This document shows, piece by piece, positions 1 through 5,285 of a stretch of DNA of 7,296 nt. The DNA comes from JAPLGZ01 sp038318235 (lineage in GTDB: Bacteria > Chloroflexota > Anaerolineae > Caldilineales > Caldilineaceae), in NCBI GenBank assembly GCA_038318235.1, contig JBBQBY010000353.1, positions 1-7,296 on the forward strand, read 5' to 3'. The translations under genes and the position numbers were made by a program. Position 1 is the stretch's first letter. Each line of letters starts with the position of its first letter. The notes under the pieces were generated by a model, which worked only from the letters and a program-made list of their open reading frames with translations, had not been told where the DNA came from and did not search any database.

Positions 1-1
1 G

Positions 2-1276
2 CTCTATACGTTTACCGTCTTGCCCTTGATGGTCCTCACGACTTGGCTCTTTGCGCGGCATGCCCGCGTCGCTTTTCGGCAGACGCGCGCAAAAATTGCC
101 GCCGTTGTCGGTGACTTGGCGGAAAACATTTCGGGCATGCGGGTGATCCAGGCGTTTGCGCAGGAAGATGCCTCACAGGAACGGTTTGATCAAGTCAATC
201 GCGCTAACCGCGATGCCTCGGTGGCGGCCATGTCACTCTCGTTCATCTTTTTGCCCACGGTAGATTTTCTAGGCATGTTGGCCACGGCGATTGTGCTCTG
301 GTTTGGTGGAGTGGCCGTGCTGCATAGTCAGTTGACGGTTGGCATTATGGTGGCATTTCTGGCCTACGTGACGCGCTTTTTTCAGCCAATCCAAGATATG
401 AGCCAATTGTACACGACCATGCAGTCCGCGATGGCCGGCGGTGAGCGCATTTTGGAACTACTCGACACCCAGCCCGCGGTCGCCGATCCTGTGGACGGCA
501 AGGAGATGGGGCCAATCTTGGGGCGGATTGAACTACGGGATATTGATTTTTTATACCGCACAGATACGCCAGTATTGCGCGATATCAACTTGGTGATTGA
601 ACCCGGCCAGACCTTGGCGTTGGTCGGACCCACTGGCGCCGGCAAGACTTCGATTGCCAATCTGATCGCGCGTTTTTATGACGTGACCGGCGGCGCCGTG
701 TTGATTGACGACATCGATGTGCGCACCGTCACGCAGAATTCATTGCGGTGCCAGATGGGTCTTGTGCCCCAAGACCCTTTCCTCTTCCCCGGCACCATTC
801 GCGACAACATCCGTTTTGGCGACCCAACTGCGCCGGACAGTGCCGTAGAAGCCGCCGCCAGTTCGGCCAACGCCCACGAATTTATTGCTGCCTTGCCCCA
901 GGGCTACGACACGCCGATCATGGAAGGCAGTGCCAATATTTCGGTGGGACAACGCCAACTGATCTGCATTGCGCGCGCGGTGCTGGCCGACCCACGCATC
1001 CTGATCCTCGACGAAGCCACCGCCAGTGTCGACACTGTCACCGAAGTATTGATTCAAGAAGCGCTGGATCGGTTGCTCGAAAGGCGCACGTCGATTGTGA
1101 TTGCGCATCGTTTGAGCACAATTCGCAAAGCGGACCTGATCTGTGTGGTGCAGCAAGGCCAGATCATTGAACGGGGCGCACACGCGGCATTAGTGGCGGC
1201 CAATGGACTGTACGCACAACTTTACGCGCGCCAGTTCATTGATATGGGCAGTGCGGTTGAGCAAAAGCCTAGCTAA
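2..1276 (+). CDS. ABC exporter half-transporter (membrane domain fused to ATPase domain), 5'-truncated
   Basis: The reading frame is open from the left edge (first whole codon at 2) to TAA at 1274-1276, so the true start lies upstream. The TTG at 20 is only an internal Leu codon and is the zero point for the residue numbers here. Residues 1-150 are the end of a type I exporter membrane domain, with hydrophobic helices near 80-102 and 106-124. The ATPase domain follows and is complete: Walker A GPTGAGKT at 203-210, Q-loop Gln251, signature ISVGQRQ at 307-313, Walker B with Asp331 and catalytic Glu332, and H-loop His363. It would use ATP hydrolysis to export a lipid, drug or peptide across the cytoplasmic membrane as a dimer; the substrate cannot be read from sequence. 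Whole proteins of this family have about 580-620 residues, so roughly 170 are missing upstream. The signature has Ile where Leu is usual, a conservative change. A partner half-transporter may lie upstream. The family call is secure. Confidence 0.95.
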   Translation, partial: LYTFTVLPLMVLTTWLFARHARVAFRQTRAKIAAVVGDLAENISGMRVIQAFAQEDASQERFDQVNRANRDASVAAMSLSFIFLPTVDFLGMLATAIVLWFGGVAVLHSQLTVGIMVAFLAYVTRFFQPIQDMSQLYTTMQSAMAGGERILELLDTQPAVADPVDGKEMGPILGRIELRDIDFLYRTDTPVLRDINLVIEPGQTLALVGPTGAGKTSIANLIARFYDVTGGAVLIDDIDVRTVTQNSLRCQMGLVPQDPFLFPGTIRDNIRFGDPTAPDSAVEAAASSANAHEFIAALPQGYDTPIMEGSANISVGQRQLICIARAVLADPRILILDEATASVDTVTEVLIQEALDRLLERRTSIVIAHRLSTIRKADLICVVQQGQIIERGAHAALVAANGLYAQLYARQFIDMGSAVEQKPS

Positions 1277-1336
1277 AGAATGATAGTTAAATAAGTTGGA
1301 GATTGGTCCAATGTAAGCGAAGTGTTGATAGGCATT

Positions 1337-1426
1337 CGTAGGTCAGCGCTTCCAGCGTGACAGGTTTGGTTATCCCCTACATGGTAGGGCTATCGATCTT
1401 AGTCACGCCAGAGGCGATGACCTACG
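1337..1426. repeat. Long nested inverted repeat (imperfect hairpin) in the convergent gap
   Basis: Three perfect pairings nest in order. 1337-1345 (CGTAGGTCA) pairs with 1418-1426, 1355-1361 (GCGTGAC) pairs with 1402-1408, and 1375-1380 (CCCTAC) pairs with 1384-1389 across a 3-base loop. A short partial pairing (1347-1350 with 1413-1416, one G-U) lies between the first two. The whole could fold as one hairpin about 90 nt long with internal loops. It sits between two convergent genes, so it could mark transcript ends, be a palindromic mobile repeat, or be a structured RNA. It lacks the T-run of a canonical intrinsic terminator on either strand. Confidence 0.6.
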
Positions 1427-1427
1427 G

Positions 1428-1461
1428 CTAACCCAGCATAATTGTGTTTACACTGGGTTAG
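1428..1461. repeat. Second inverted repeat next to the long hairpin
   Basis: CTAACCCAG at 1428-1436 is perfectly complemented by CTGGGTTAG at 1453-1461, a 9-bp stem with a 16-base loop. Inside the loop, GTGT/ACAC (1444-1447 and 1450-1453) gives a competing small hairpin. It starts one base after the longer hairpin ends and lies 33 bases beyond the stop codon of the leftward Uma2 gene, so it could stabilise that transcript's 3' end. No T-tract follows. Nothing coding is seen in the rest of 1277-1494. Confidence 0.5.
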
Positions 1462-1494
1462 AGATTACAGGACAACAATCTCCAAGTCTCTACG

Positions 1495-2349
1495 TTATTC
1501 ACCTTTATTCTGCGCTGGTGGACGGCGCTGTTCTTCTTCCAACTGGCGTAGACGTGCTTCAAGTTCGAGAATACGGGCCTCGGCAGCAGCCCGGGCATGC
1601 ACTGCTGCTTGGGCGCGGGCCTCGGCTTGCTTTTTCGCCCTGGTCAGGCCAGCATAGTTTTCAAGCCGATTGCCAGCTTGGTCATAACAAACAACCGCGT
1701 CATCGCTGATCGCCAACCAGGCATTGACTGGCGCCAACCATAACCAACCTTGTTGATTGGGTTGCACAGCGCTATAGCCGGTTGGCGTTAAGCGATATCC
1801 TTTGAGTTCGCGAGTAACACCGCGTTTGCGTTGACGAATGTCAATGATCACGTAAAATGGCACTTCCGCTTGCTCGTATTCATCAAACTTATCTTCCAAG
1901 TCTACGTTGCGTGTCTTTGGTGAAGTGATTTCGATAATCAGCGCCGGACGCGTCCCTTCTTCACGCACGTCAAAGGTGCTCCAGTTTTTCGGTTGACGCA
2001 CATCAAAGATCACGGCAATGTCCGGGCGATGCGGCGCAATATCGGGGACATCCCAGGCCACATTGGTATCACTCAACACAATGGCCGCAGGCTGGTCCAT
2101 GAGCAGCGCCGTCATCACACTATACAGATAATTTCGCCAGCGTTGATGTTCTTCGGTTGGCATAAGCATGTCTTCTTCTTGTGGGTGAAGTACATCGGCC
2201 AGCGTCAGTGGAATCCGTTGCCATTGCTGTTCACCATTCGGGAGGGTGACGCATACATCACGCCAGCCATAAACATAGGGGTCAAACGAGGCAGGTGTAG
2301 CCGCTAGCGTAGTTGATGGTTGCGTTTCTAAAGTTTGGATGTCGCTCAT
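1495..2349 (-). CDS. Uma2-family protein (PD-(D/E)XK nuclease fold) with C-terminal coiled coil
   Basis: This 284-residue protein matches the Uma2 (DUF820) family, predicted restriction-endonuclease-like nucleases abundant in Cyanobacteria and Chloroflexota, whose biological role is largely unknown. The likely catalytic elements are Asp110 in HRPDIAV (107-113), Glu140 in ALIIEITSP (136-144), and a Lys after it (Lys145 or, in the helix, Lys154 of DLEDKFDEYE). The strand FYVIIDI (165-171) is the usual closing core strand. Beyond the core there is a substrate-like C-terminal segment and then an Ala/Glu/Arg-rich helix at about 235-275 (EARILELEARLRQLEEE at 257-273) that looks like a coiled coil. 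Ordinary family members have about 190 residues, so this is an extended version. The start ATG (2347-2349 on the complement) has AAGGA at 2359-2363, 9 bases away. The gene is single, convergent with the ABC gene and divergent from the MFS gene. Family call is firm; nuclease activity is inferred. Confidence 0.9.
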   Translation of the reverse strand: MSDIQTLETQPSTTLAATPASFDPYVYGWRDVCVTLPNGEQQWQRIPLTLADVLHPQEEDMLMPTEEHQRWRNYLYSVMTALLMDQPAAIVLSDTNVAWDVPDIAPHRPDIAVIFDVRQPKNWSTFDVREEGTRPALIIEITSPKTRNVDLEDKFDEYEQAEVPFYVIIDIRQRKRGVTRELKGYRLTPTGYSAVQPNQQGWLWLAPVNAWLAISDDAVVCYDQAGNRLENYAGLTRAKKQAEARAQAAVHARAAAEARILELEARLRQLEEEQRRPPAQNKGE

Positions 2350-2377
2350 TGCTCTCTATCCTTCAGCGCAGTTAGAC

Positions 2378-2389
2378 GAGGAACTCCTC
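2378..2389. other. Short palindrome in the divergent promoter region
   Basis: GAGGAACTCCTC consists of 5-bp half-sites separated by AC. It lies between the Uma2 start and the shared -10 element, on the Uma2 leader side, where an operator for a dimeric regulator could lie. No regulator gene is in the window, so function is unknown. Confidence 0.25.
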
Positions 2390-2447
2390 AATCTTCTCTG
2401 CTCGATCTGTCGGCAAAATAAATCAGCTACAGTTATTCACTGGCGCT

Positions 2448-2455
2448 ATTATAAT
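2448..2455. promoter_or_regulatory. Symmetric -10 element, possibly a bidirectional promoter for the Uma2 and MFS genes
   Basis: The 8-base palindrome ATTATAAT contains a perfect TATAAT on the + strand (2450-2455) and another on the - strand (complement of 2448-2453). The + copy would start RNA near 2462, giving a leader of about 58 bases to the MFS ATG. The - copy would start near 2442, giving a leader of about 93 bases to the Uma2 ATG. The -35 positions are poor: CTACAG at 2427-2432 for +, and CTGGAA (complement of 2471-2476), 3 of 6 matches, for -. The placement between two divergent genes supports the call; the weak -35 boxes limit it. Confidence 0.45.
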
Positions 2456-2519
2456 CTACTTGTGGTAAAATTCCAGCATGTTCGATCTTCCGCTCCCAAA
2501 CAAACGAAACGGATAAAGA

Positions 2520-3737
2520 ATGCGGGCCTTACTCAGAAATGTTACGCTGTGGAGCCTGACCCTCGGCCACTTTTGCACCGACATGTTGTCCGGAGCAATG
2601 CCAATTGTCGTGGGTCTCTATCTCAAAGATACATTGCACCTAGATTTAGCGCAGATTGGTCTGTTGCTGGGCGCGTATAAGCTGACTTCCTCGCTGACGC
2701 AGCCGCTGTTTGGCTATTTGAGTGACCGCTATGGGGGTCGCTGGTTTGCCGTGGGCGGGGTATTGTGGATGGCAGTGTTACAAGGGTTGGTGGGTTTTAT
2801 GCCGACGTTTGCCACGGCTACAGTTGTGGCTTCGCTGGCGGGGTTGGGCTCGGCCGCCTTCCATCCCCAAGGGGCTTCGGGCGCCAATCGAGCGGCGGGC
2901 GCCCACAAGACCATGGGCGTCGCGATGTTTATGCTCGGTGGCAACACGGGCTTTGCGCTTGGACCGATTCTGGCCGCCTTGGTGATGGGCTGGTATGGCA
3001 TTCACGGCACCTGGATCCTTGCCTCAATTGCGCTGGTAATTGTGCCGATGCTCTATTTCCTGACTGGGCAGGCCGAACCAACAACTGACGCCGCCAGAAA
3101 AAGCGCCAACTGGAAACTCGAACTGAACCCGATCTTTACCACCACGGGGATTGTGGCGCTGATTCTGGTGATGTCACTGCGCGCCTGGTCGCAGGAATCC
3201 TTCTCGACCTTTATGCCGCAGTTCTTTGTGAATATTGCGCATTTTAGCAAGGCGGAAGCTAGTTTGCTCTCCTCCCTCATGTTATTTGTATTGGCTTTCG
3301 GCGCGCTGGTTGGCGGCATGTTATCTGACCGGGTGGGCGGCGGGCGTGTGATGATCGTCTCGATGTTAATTGCTGCGCCGCTGATGGCGACGATCTTCAT
3401 CTTGGGCGATCACCGCGCGTTCTGGGTGGCGCCTTTCCTGGGTTTTGCTTCGGGCGCGGCTTGGCCGCCCATGCTCGTGATGGCGCAAAGTCTGTTTCAC
3501 AAGAACGCAGGGGTCGGTTCGGGCGTGGCGCTGGGTTTTGTCTTTGCGATGGGTGGTCTTGGTCTTCAGCTTACTGGCTGGCTGGCCGAGCCGACACGCC
3601 TCGGTCTGTATACGGCCCTATTATTGCTCTGTGCCATTCCAGTCGTGAACGCAGCCCTGGTCTACTTCCTGCCCAAAGTGAAAAAGGCAAAACCGCAGCC
3701 AATCTTTGTCCAATCGGCGGGCGCGGCTGCGGATTAG
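2520..3737 (+). CDS. MFS efflux transporter, fosmidomycin-resistance (Fsr)-like
   Basis: A 405-residue, very hydrophobic protein with the two-half layout of the major facilitator superfamily, predicted to have 12 membrane helices split by a polar central loop at about 183-208. The loop-2/3 signature appears in the first half as GYLSDRYGGR (65-74) and again in the second as GGMLSDRVGGGR (265-276). The early GHFCTDMLSGAMP (16-28), the FHPQGA motif (114-119) and GGNTGFALGP (140-149) are features I associate with the Fsr group, and Escherichia coli Fsr is nearly the same length (406 residues). It probably works as a proton-driven drug or metabolite exporter in the cytoplasmic membrane; fosmidomycin itself is not implied. 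An in-frame TAA (2514-2516) lies two codons before ATG 2520, so this is the first possible start, and its ribosome site is weak (GGA at 2511-2513). It stands alone, divergent from the Uma2 gene. MFS is certain; the subgroup is likely. Confidence 0.9.
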   Translation: MRALLRNVTLWSLTLGHFCTDMLSGAMPIVVGLYLKDTLHLDLAQIGLLLGAYKLTSSLTQPLFGYLSDRYGGRWFAVGGVLWMAVLQGLVGFMPTFATATVVASLAGLGSAAFHPQGASGANRAAGAHKTMGVAMFMLGGNTGFALGPILAALVMGWYGIHGTWILASIALVIVPMLYFLTGQAEPTTDAARKSANWKLELNPIFTTTGIVALILVMSLRAWSQESFSTFMPQFFVNIAHFSKAEASLLSSLMLFVLAFGALVGGMLSDRVGGGRVMIVSMLIAAPLMATIFILGDHRAFWVAPFLGFASGAAWPPMLVMAQSLFHKNAGVGSGVALGFVFAMGGLGLQLTGWLAEPTRLGLYTALLLLCAIPVVNAALVYFLPKVKKAKPQPIFVQSAGAAAD

Positions 3738-3747
3738 GGTAGAGTCG

Positions 3748-3811
3748 TCTTCCGGGAGGTGGTCACCGATCGGCTCACTAACCCTGCAATGCCTTGCCGA
3801 TGCCCGGAAGA
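3748..3811. repeat. Nested inverted repeat after the MFS gene (first palindromic unit)
   Basis: TCTTCCGGG at 3748-3756 is perfectly complemented by CCCGGAAGA at 3803-3811. Inside it, ATCGGC at 3769-3774 pairs with GCCGAT at 3796-3801. The unit begins 10 bases after the MFS stop codon. The outer arm uses the same CTTCCGGG core as the second unit downstream, so the two look like related copies of one repeat. It could protect or define the MFS transcript's 3' end. Confidence 0.55.
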
Positions 3812-3855
3812 TTCGATATTGAGTGGTCAGAAAGCGGCTGATTGGTGGTCATCCG

Positions 3856-3912
3856 CCTTCCGGGAAGGCTCGCTTCGTTCAGTGCCCGGTCGGGCATTTC
3901 CTTCCCGGAAGG
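3856..3912. repeat. Second palindromic unit: CCTTCCGGGAAGG inverted repeat with inner hairpin
   Basis: CCTTCCGGGAAGG at 3856-3868 is perfectly complemented by CCTTCCCGGAAGG at 3900-3912 (13 bp), and each arm is itself a near-perfect palindrome. Between them TGCCCG (3883-3888) and CGGGCA (3891-3896) form a further hairpin. GTGGTCA occurs three times nearby (3759-3765, 3823-3829, 3845-3851). This density of self-complementary sequence resembles REP-type or MITE-like intergenic repeats. Confidence 0.6.
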
Positions 3913-3925
3913 GTTGTTTGTTTTG
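3900..3925 (+). terminator. Possible intrinsic terminator for the MFS transcript
   Basis: The right arm of the second palindromic unit can fold alone (CCTTC/GAAGG with a CCG loop) and is followed by GTTGTTTGTTTT, a T-rich run ending near 3925. It lies about 160 bases after the MFS stop and before the reductase gene. The stem is short and the T-run interrupted, so this is tentative. Confidence 0.3.
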
Positions 3926-3956
3926 CCTATCAACCCCACAGACAGGCTTCGAGCCG

Positions 3957-3984
3957 CTGATTCTCGAATTCATTTCCGTATACC
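3957..3984 (+). promoter_or_regulatory. Weak candidate promoter for the aldo/keto reductase gene
   Basis: CTGATT (3957-3962) and TATACC (3979-3984), 16 bases apart, match 3 of 6 and 4 of 6 bases of the sigma-70 -35 and -10 consensus. RNA would start near 3991, about 25 bases before the ATG. No better pair was seen after the palindromic units. The match is poor. Confidence 0.22.
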
Positions 3985-4015
3985 AATTTAGTCACCAACC
4001 AGACGAAAGCACACA

Positions 4016-4978
4016 ATGCGCTATACAACGATTCTCCAAACTAACCTCAAGCCTTCCGTCATCTGCCTAGGCTCGGCAGACATGGGCAGCAAAATTGATT
4101 TGGCTACTTCATTCCAGATGCTCGACGCCTATGTGGAACAAGGGGGTAATTTTCTAGATACCGCCGCGGTCTATGCCAATTGGTTGCCTGGTGAACGCAA
4201 TATTAGCGAGAAAGCGCTGGGCAAATGGTTGAAGGAACGCGGCACGCGCGACCAAATGATCGTGGCAACGAAAGGTGCGCATCCTGAGCTTTCGTCGATG
4301 CACATCAGCCGCATGGCGCCCGCAGATATCTGTCATGATGTCGACACCAGTCTGAAAAATCTACAAACCGAGATCATCGACCTCTATTGGCTGCATCGCG
4401 ATGACCCCAAGCGCCCGGTGGAAGAGATCATCGACACATTAAATACCCAGGTGCAAGCGGGGAAAATTCGCCATTTTGGGGCTTCTAATTGGCAAACAGC
4501 GCGTCTGAAAGCCGCCAATGATTATGCCAATCGTCAGGGCCTACAAGGCTTTGTCGCCAACCAACCGTTATGGAACATTGGCGTGATCGATTTTGCAGCG
4601 ATTGGTGATCCCACGTTGGCAATGATGGACGAAACGATGTGGCAATATCACAAGGAAACCGGCTTGGCAGCCATTCCCTATTCGGCGCAGGCTAATGGAC
4701 TGTTTAACAAAATGGCCCAAGGTCGTAGTGATATGATCAAGCCGAACACGTTGCGCATCTATCCTAGCGCCAAGAATCAGCAACGCTTTCAGCACATCCA
4801 GCAGTTGATGCAGGAGACTGGCCTTTCCGCGACACAAATCGTTTTGGGGTATCTGACTGCCCAGCCATTTGCCACGATCCCGATTGTCGGTTGTCAAAAC
4901 CTGGCACAATTACAAGATAGCTTGACGGCGGGCGAGGTTCAATTGAGTCCAGAACAGATAAAGTTTTTGGAGAGTTAA
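4016..4978 (+). CDS. Aldo/keto reductase family oxidoreductase
   Basis: The 320-residue product has the (beta/alpha)8-barrel pattern and complete catalytic tetrad of aldo/keto reductases: Asp48 and Tyr53 in NFLDTAAVYANW (45-56), Lys86 in VATKGAH (83-89), and His127 in LYWLHRDD (123-130). Substrate/cofactor positions typical of the family follow: GASNW (155-159), Gln183 in ANQPLWN, and PYSAQANGLF (221-230). The C-terminal IPIVGCQNLAQLQDSL (288-303) is the usual NADP(H)-phosphate binding segment. It would reduce an aldehyde or ketone to an alcohol with NADPH in the cytoplasm; the substrate cannot be named. The length is normal and the protein looks intact. ATG 4016 is the first start after an in-frame TAG (3989-3991), and there is no clear ribosome-binding site, so initiation may be weak or leaderless-like. 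Repeat elements flank the gene on both sides, suggesting a single-gene transcript. Confidence 0.93.
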   Translation: MRYTTILQTNLKPSVICLGSADMGSKIDLATSFQMLDAYVEQGGNFLDTAAVYANWLPGERNISEKALGKWLKERGTRDQMIVATKGAHPELSSMHISRMAPADICHDVDTSLKNLQTEIIDLYWLHRDDPKRPVEEIIDTLNTQVQAGKIRHFGASNWQTARLKAANDYANRQGLQGFVANQPLWNIGVIDFAAIGDPTLAMMDETMWQYHKETGLAAIPYSAQANGLFNKMAQGRSDMIKPNTLRIYPSAKNQQRFQHIQQLMQETGLSATQIVLGYLTAQPFATIPIVGCQNLAQLQDSLTAGEVQLSPEQIKFLES

Positions 4979-4983
4979 CAACA

Positions 4984-5127
4984 ACCCCACCCGCGCCCAG
5001 AGGGCTCCCGCTCCCCTGGTAAGGGAGGGGACCATGAAGGGACGGACCATCAATTTTCTGCTGTCCACCCAATCATGATAAGCCCCGTGACAGTCCCTTC
5101 CCTGTTTGGGGAGGGTTAGGGTGGGGT
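4984..5127. repeat. 144-bp intergenic element with inverted-repeat ends (MITE/REP-like)
   Basis: The ends are perfect 9-bp inverted repeats: ACCCCACCC (4984-4992) and GGGTGGGGT (5119-5127). An inner pair, GAAGGGAC (5036-5043) and GTCCCTTC (5093-5100), nests within. Each arm can also form its own small hairpin: CTCCC/GGGAG at 5011-5015 and 5023-5027, and CTTCCC/GGGGAG at 5097-5102 and 5108-5113 with one G-U. The two arms read alike when one is reversed (C-rich tract, then G-rich tract). No protein is encoded. It begins 5 bases after the reductase stop codon. G/C-tract inverted repeats of this kind recur as dispersed intergenic elements in bacterial genomes, but copy number cannot be judged from one window. 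Confidence 0.6.
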
Positions 5128-5285
5128 GCTTGGTCGTTACGATTTTTGTCTACTTTACACAAGTCTGCGCGTAAACGCAAGAATGAGGCGCTACGCAACT
5201 ACACCTTGGACGCTTGCCAAAATTGAGGAATTCTTCTATGCTTGGGGGGCGTGCAATTTGGCTTCACCCCGCAGGAGTAAAACCG
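5128..5285 (+). other. Leader region of the NACHT gene; no gene seen
   Basis: No convincing protein or RNA gene is present. It holds a small palindrome GCGTAAACGC (5169-5178) and an imperfect inverted repeat GCCAAAATTG (5216-5225) with CAATTTGGC (5254-5262), which would enclose an alternative in-frame ATG at 5238. A TTGGAC at 5206-5211 resembles a -35 box, but no good -10 follows at the right distance. The promoter of the NACHT gene is therefore not assigned. Confidence 0.4.
5273..5277 (+). promoter_or_regulatory. Ribosome-binding site that sets the NACHT gene start
   Basis: AGGAG lies 8 bases before ATG 5286, a near-ideal Shine-Dalgarno placement. An in-frame ATG at 5238 has its own GAGGA (5225-5229), also 8 bases away, and would add 16 residues. 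The downstream site is preferred because its match to the anti-SD is better and the added residues look non-conserved in character. Confidence 0.6.

Noticed and set aside
740..1183. Overlapping open frames on both strands inside the ABC ATPase domain
   Set aside because: They cross the Walker B and signature region of a certain gene in other frames and show no protein-like pattern.
1337..1461. Possible tRNA or intrinsic terminator
   Set aside because: There is no cloverleaf, anticodon arm or T-loop motif, and no T-run follows either stem on either strand.
2339..2680. 113-codon open frame spanning the divergent promoter region
   Set aside because: It overlaps the MFS start in another frame, crosses the promoter and has no recognisable features.
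3748..3912. Possible CRISPR array because of repeated GTGGTCA and CTTCCGGG units
   Set aside because: The repeats are too short, unevenly spaced and inverted relative to each other. No cas gene is in the window.
3759..4070. 103-codon open frame on the plus strand between the MFS and reductase genes
   Set aside because: It runs through the palindromic repeats and overlaps the reductase start by 55 bases. The translation has no family character.
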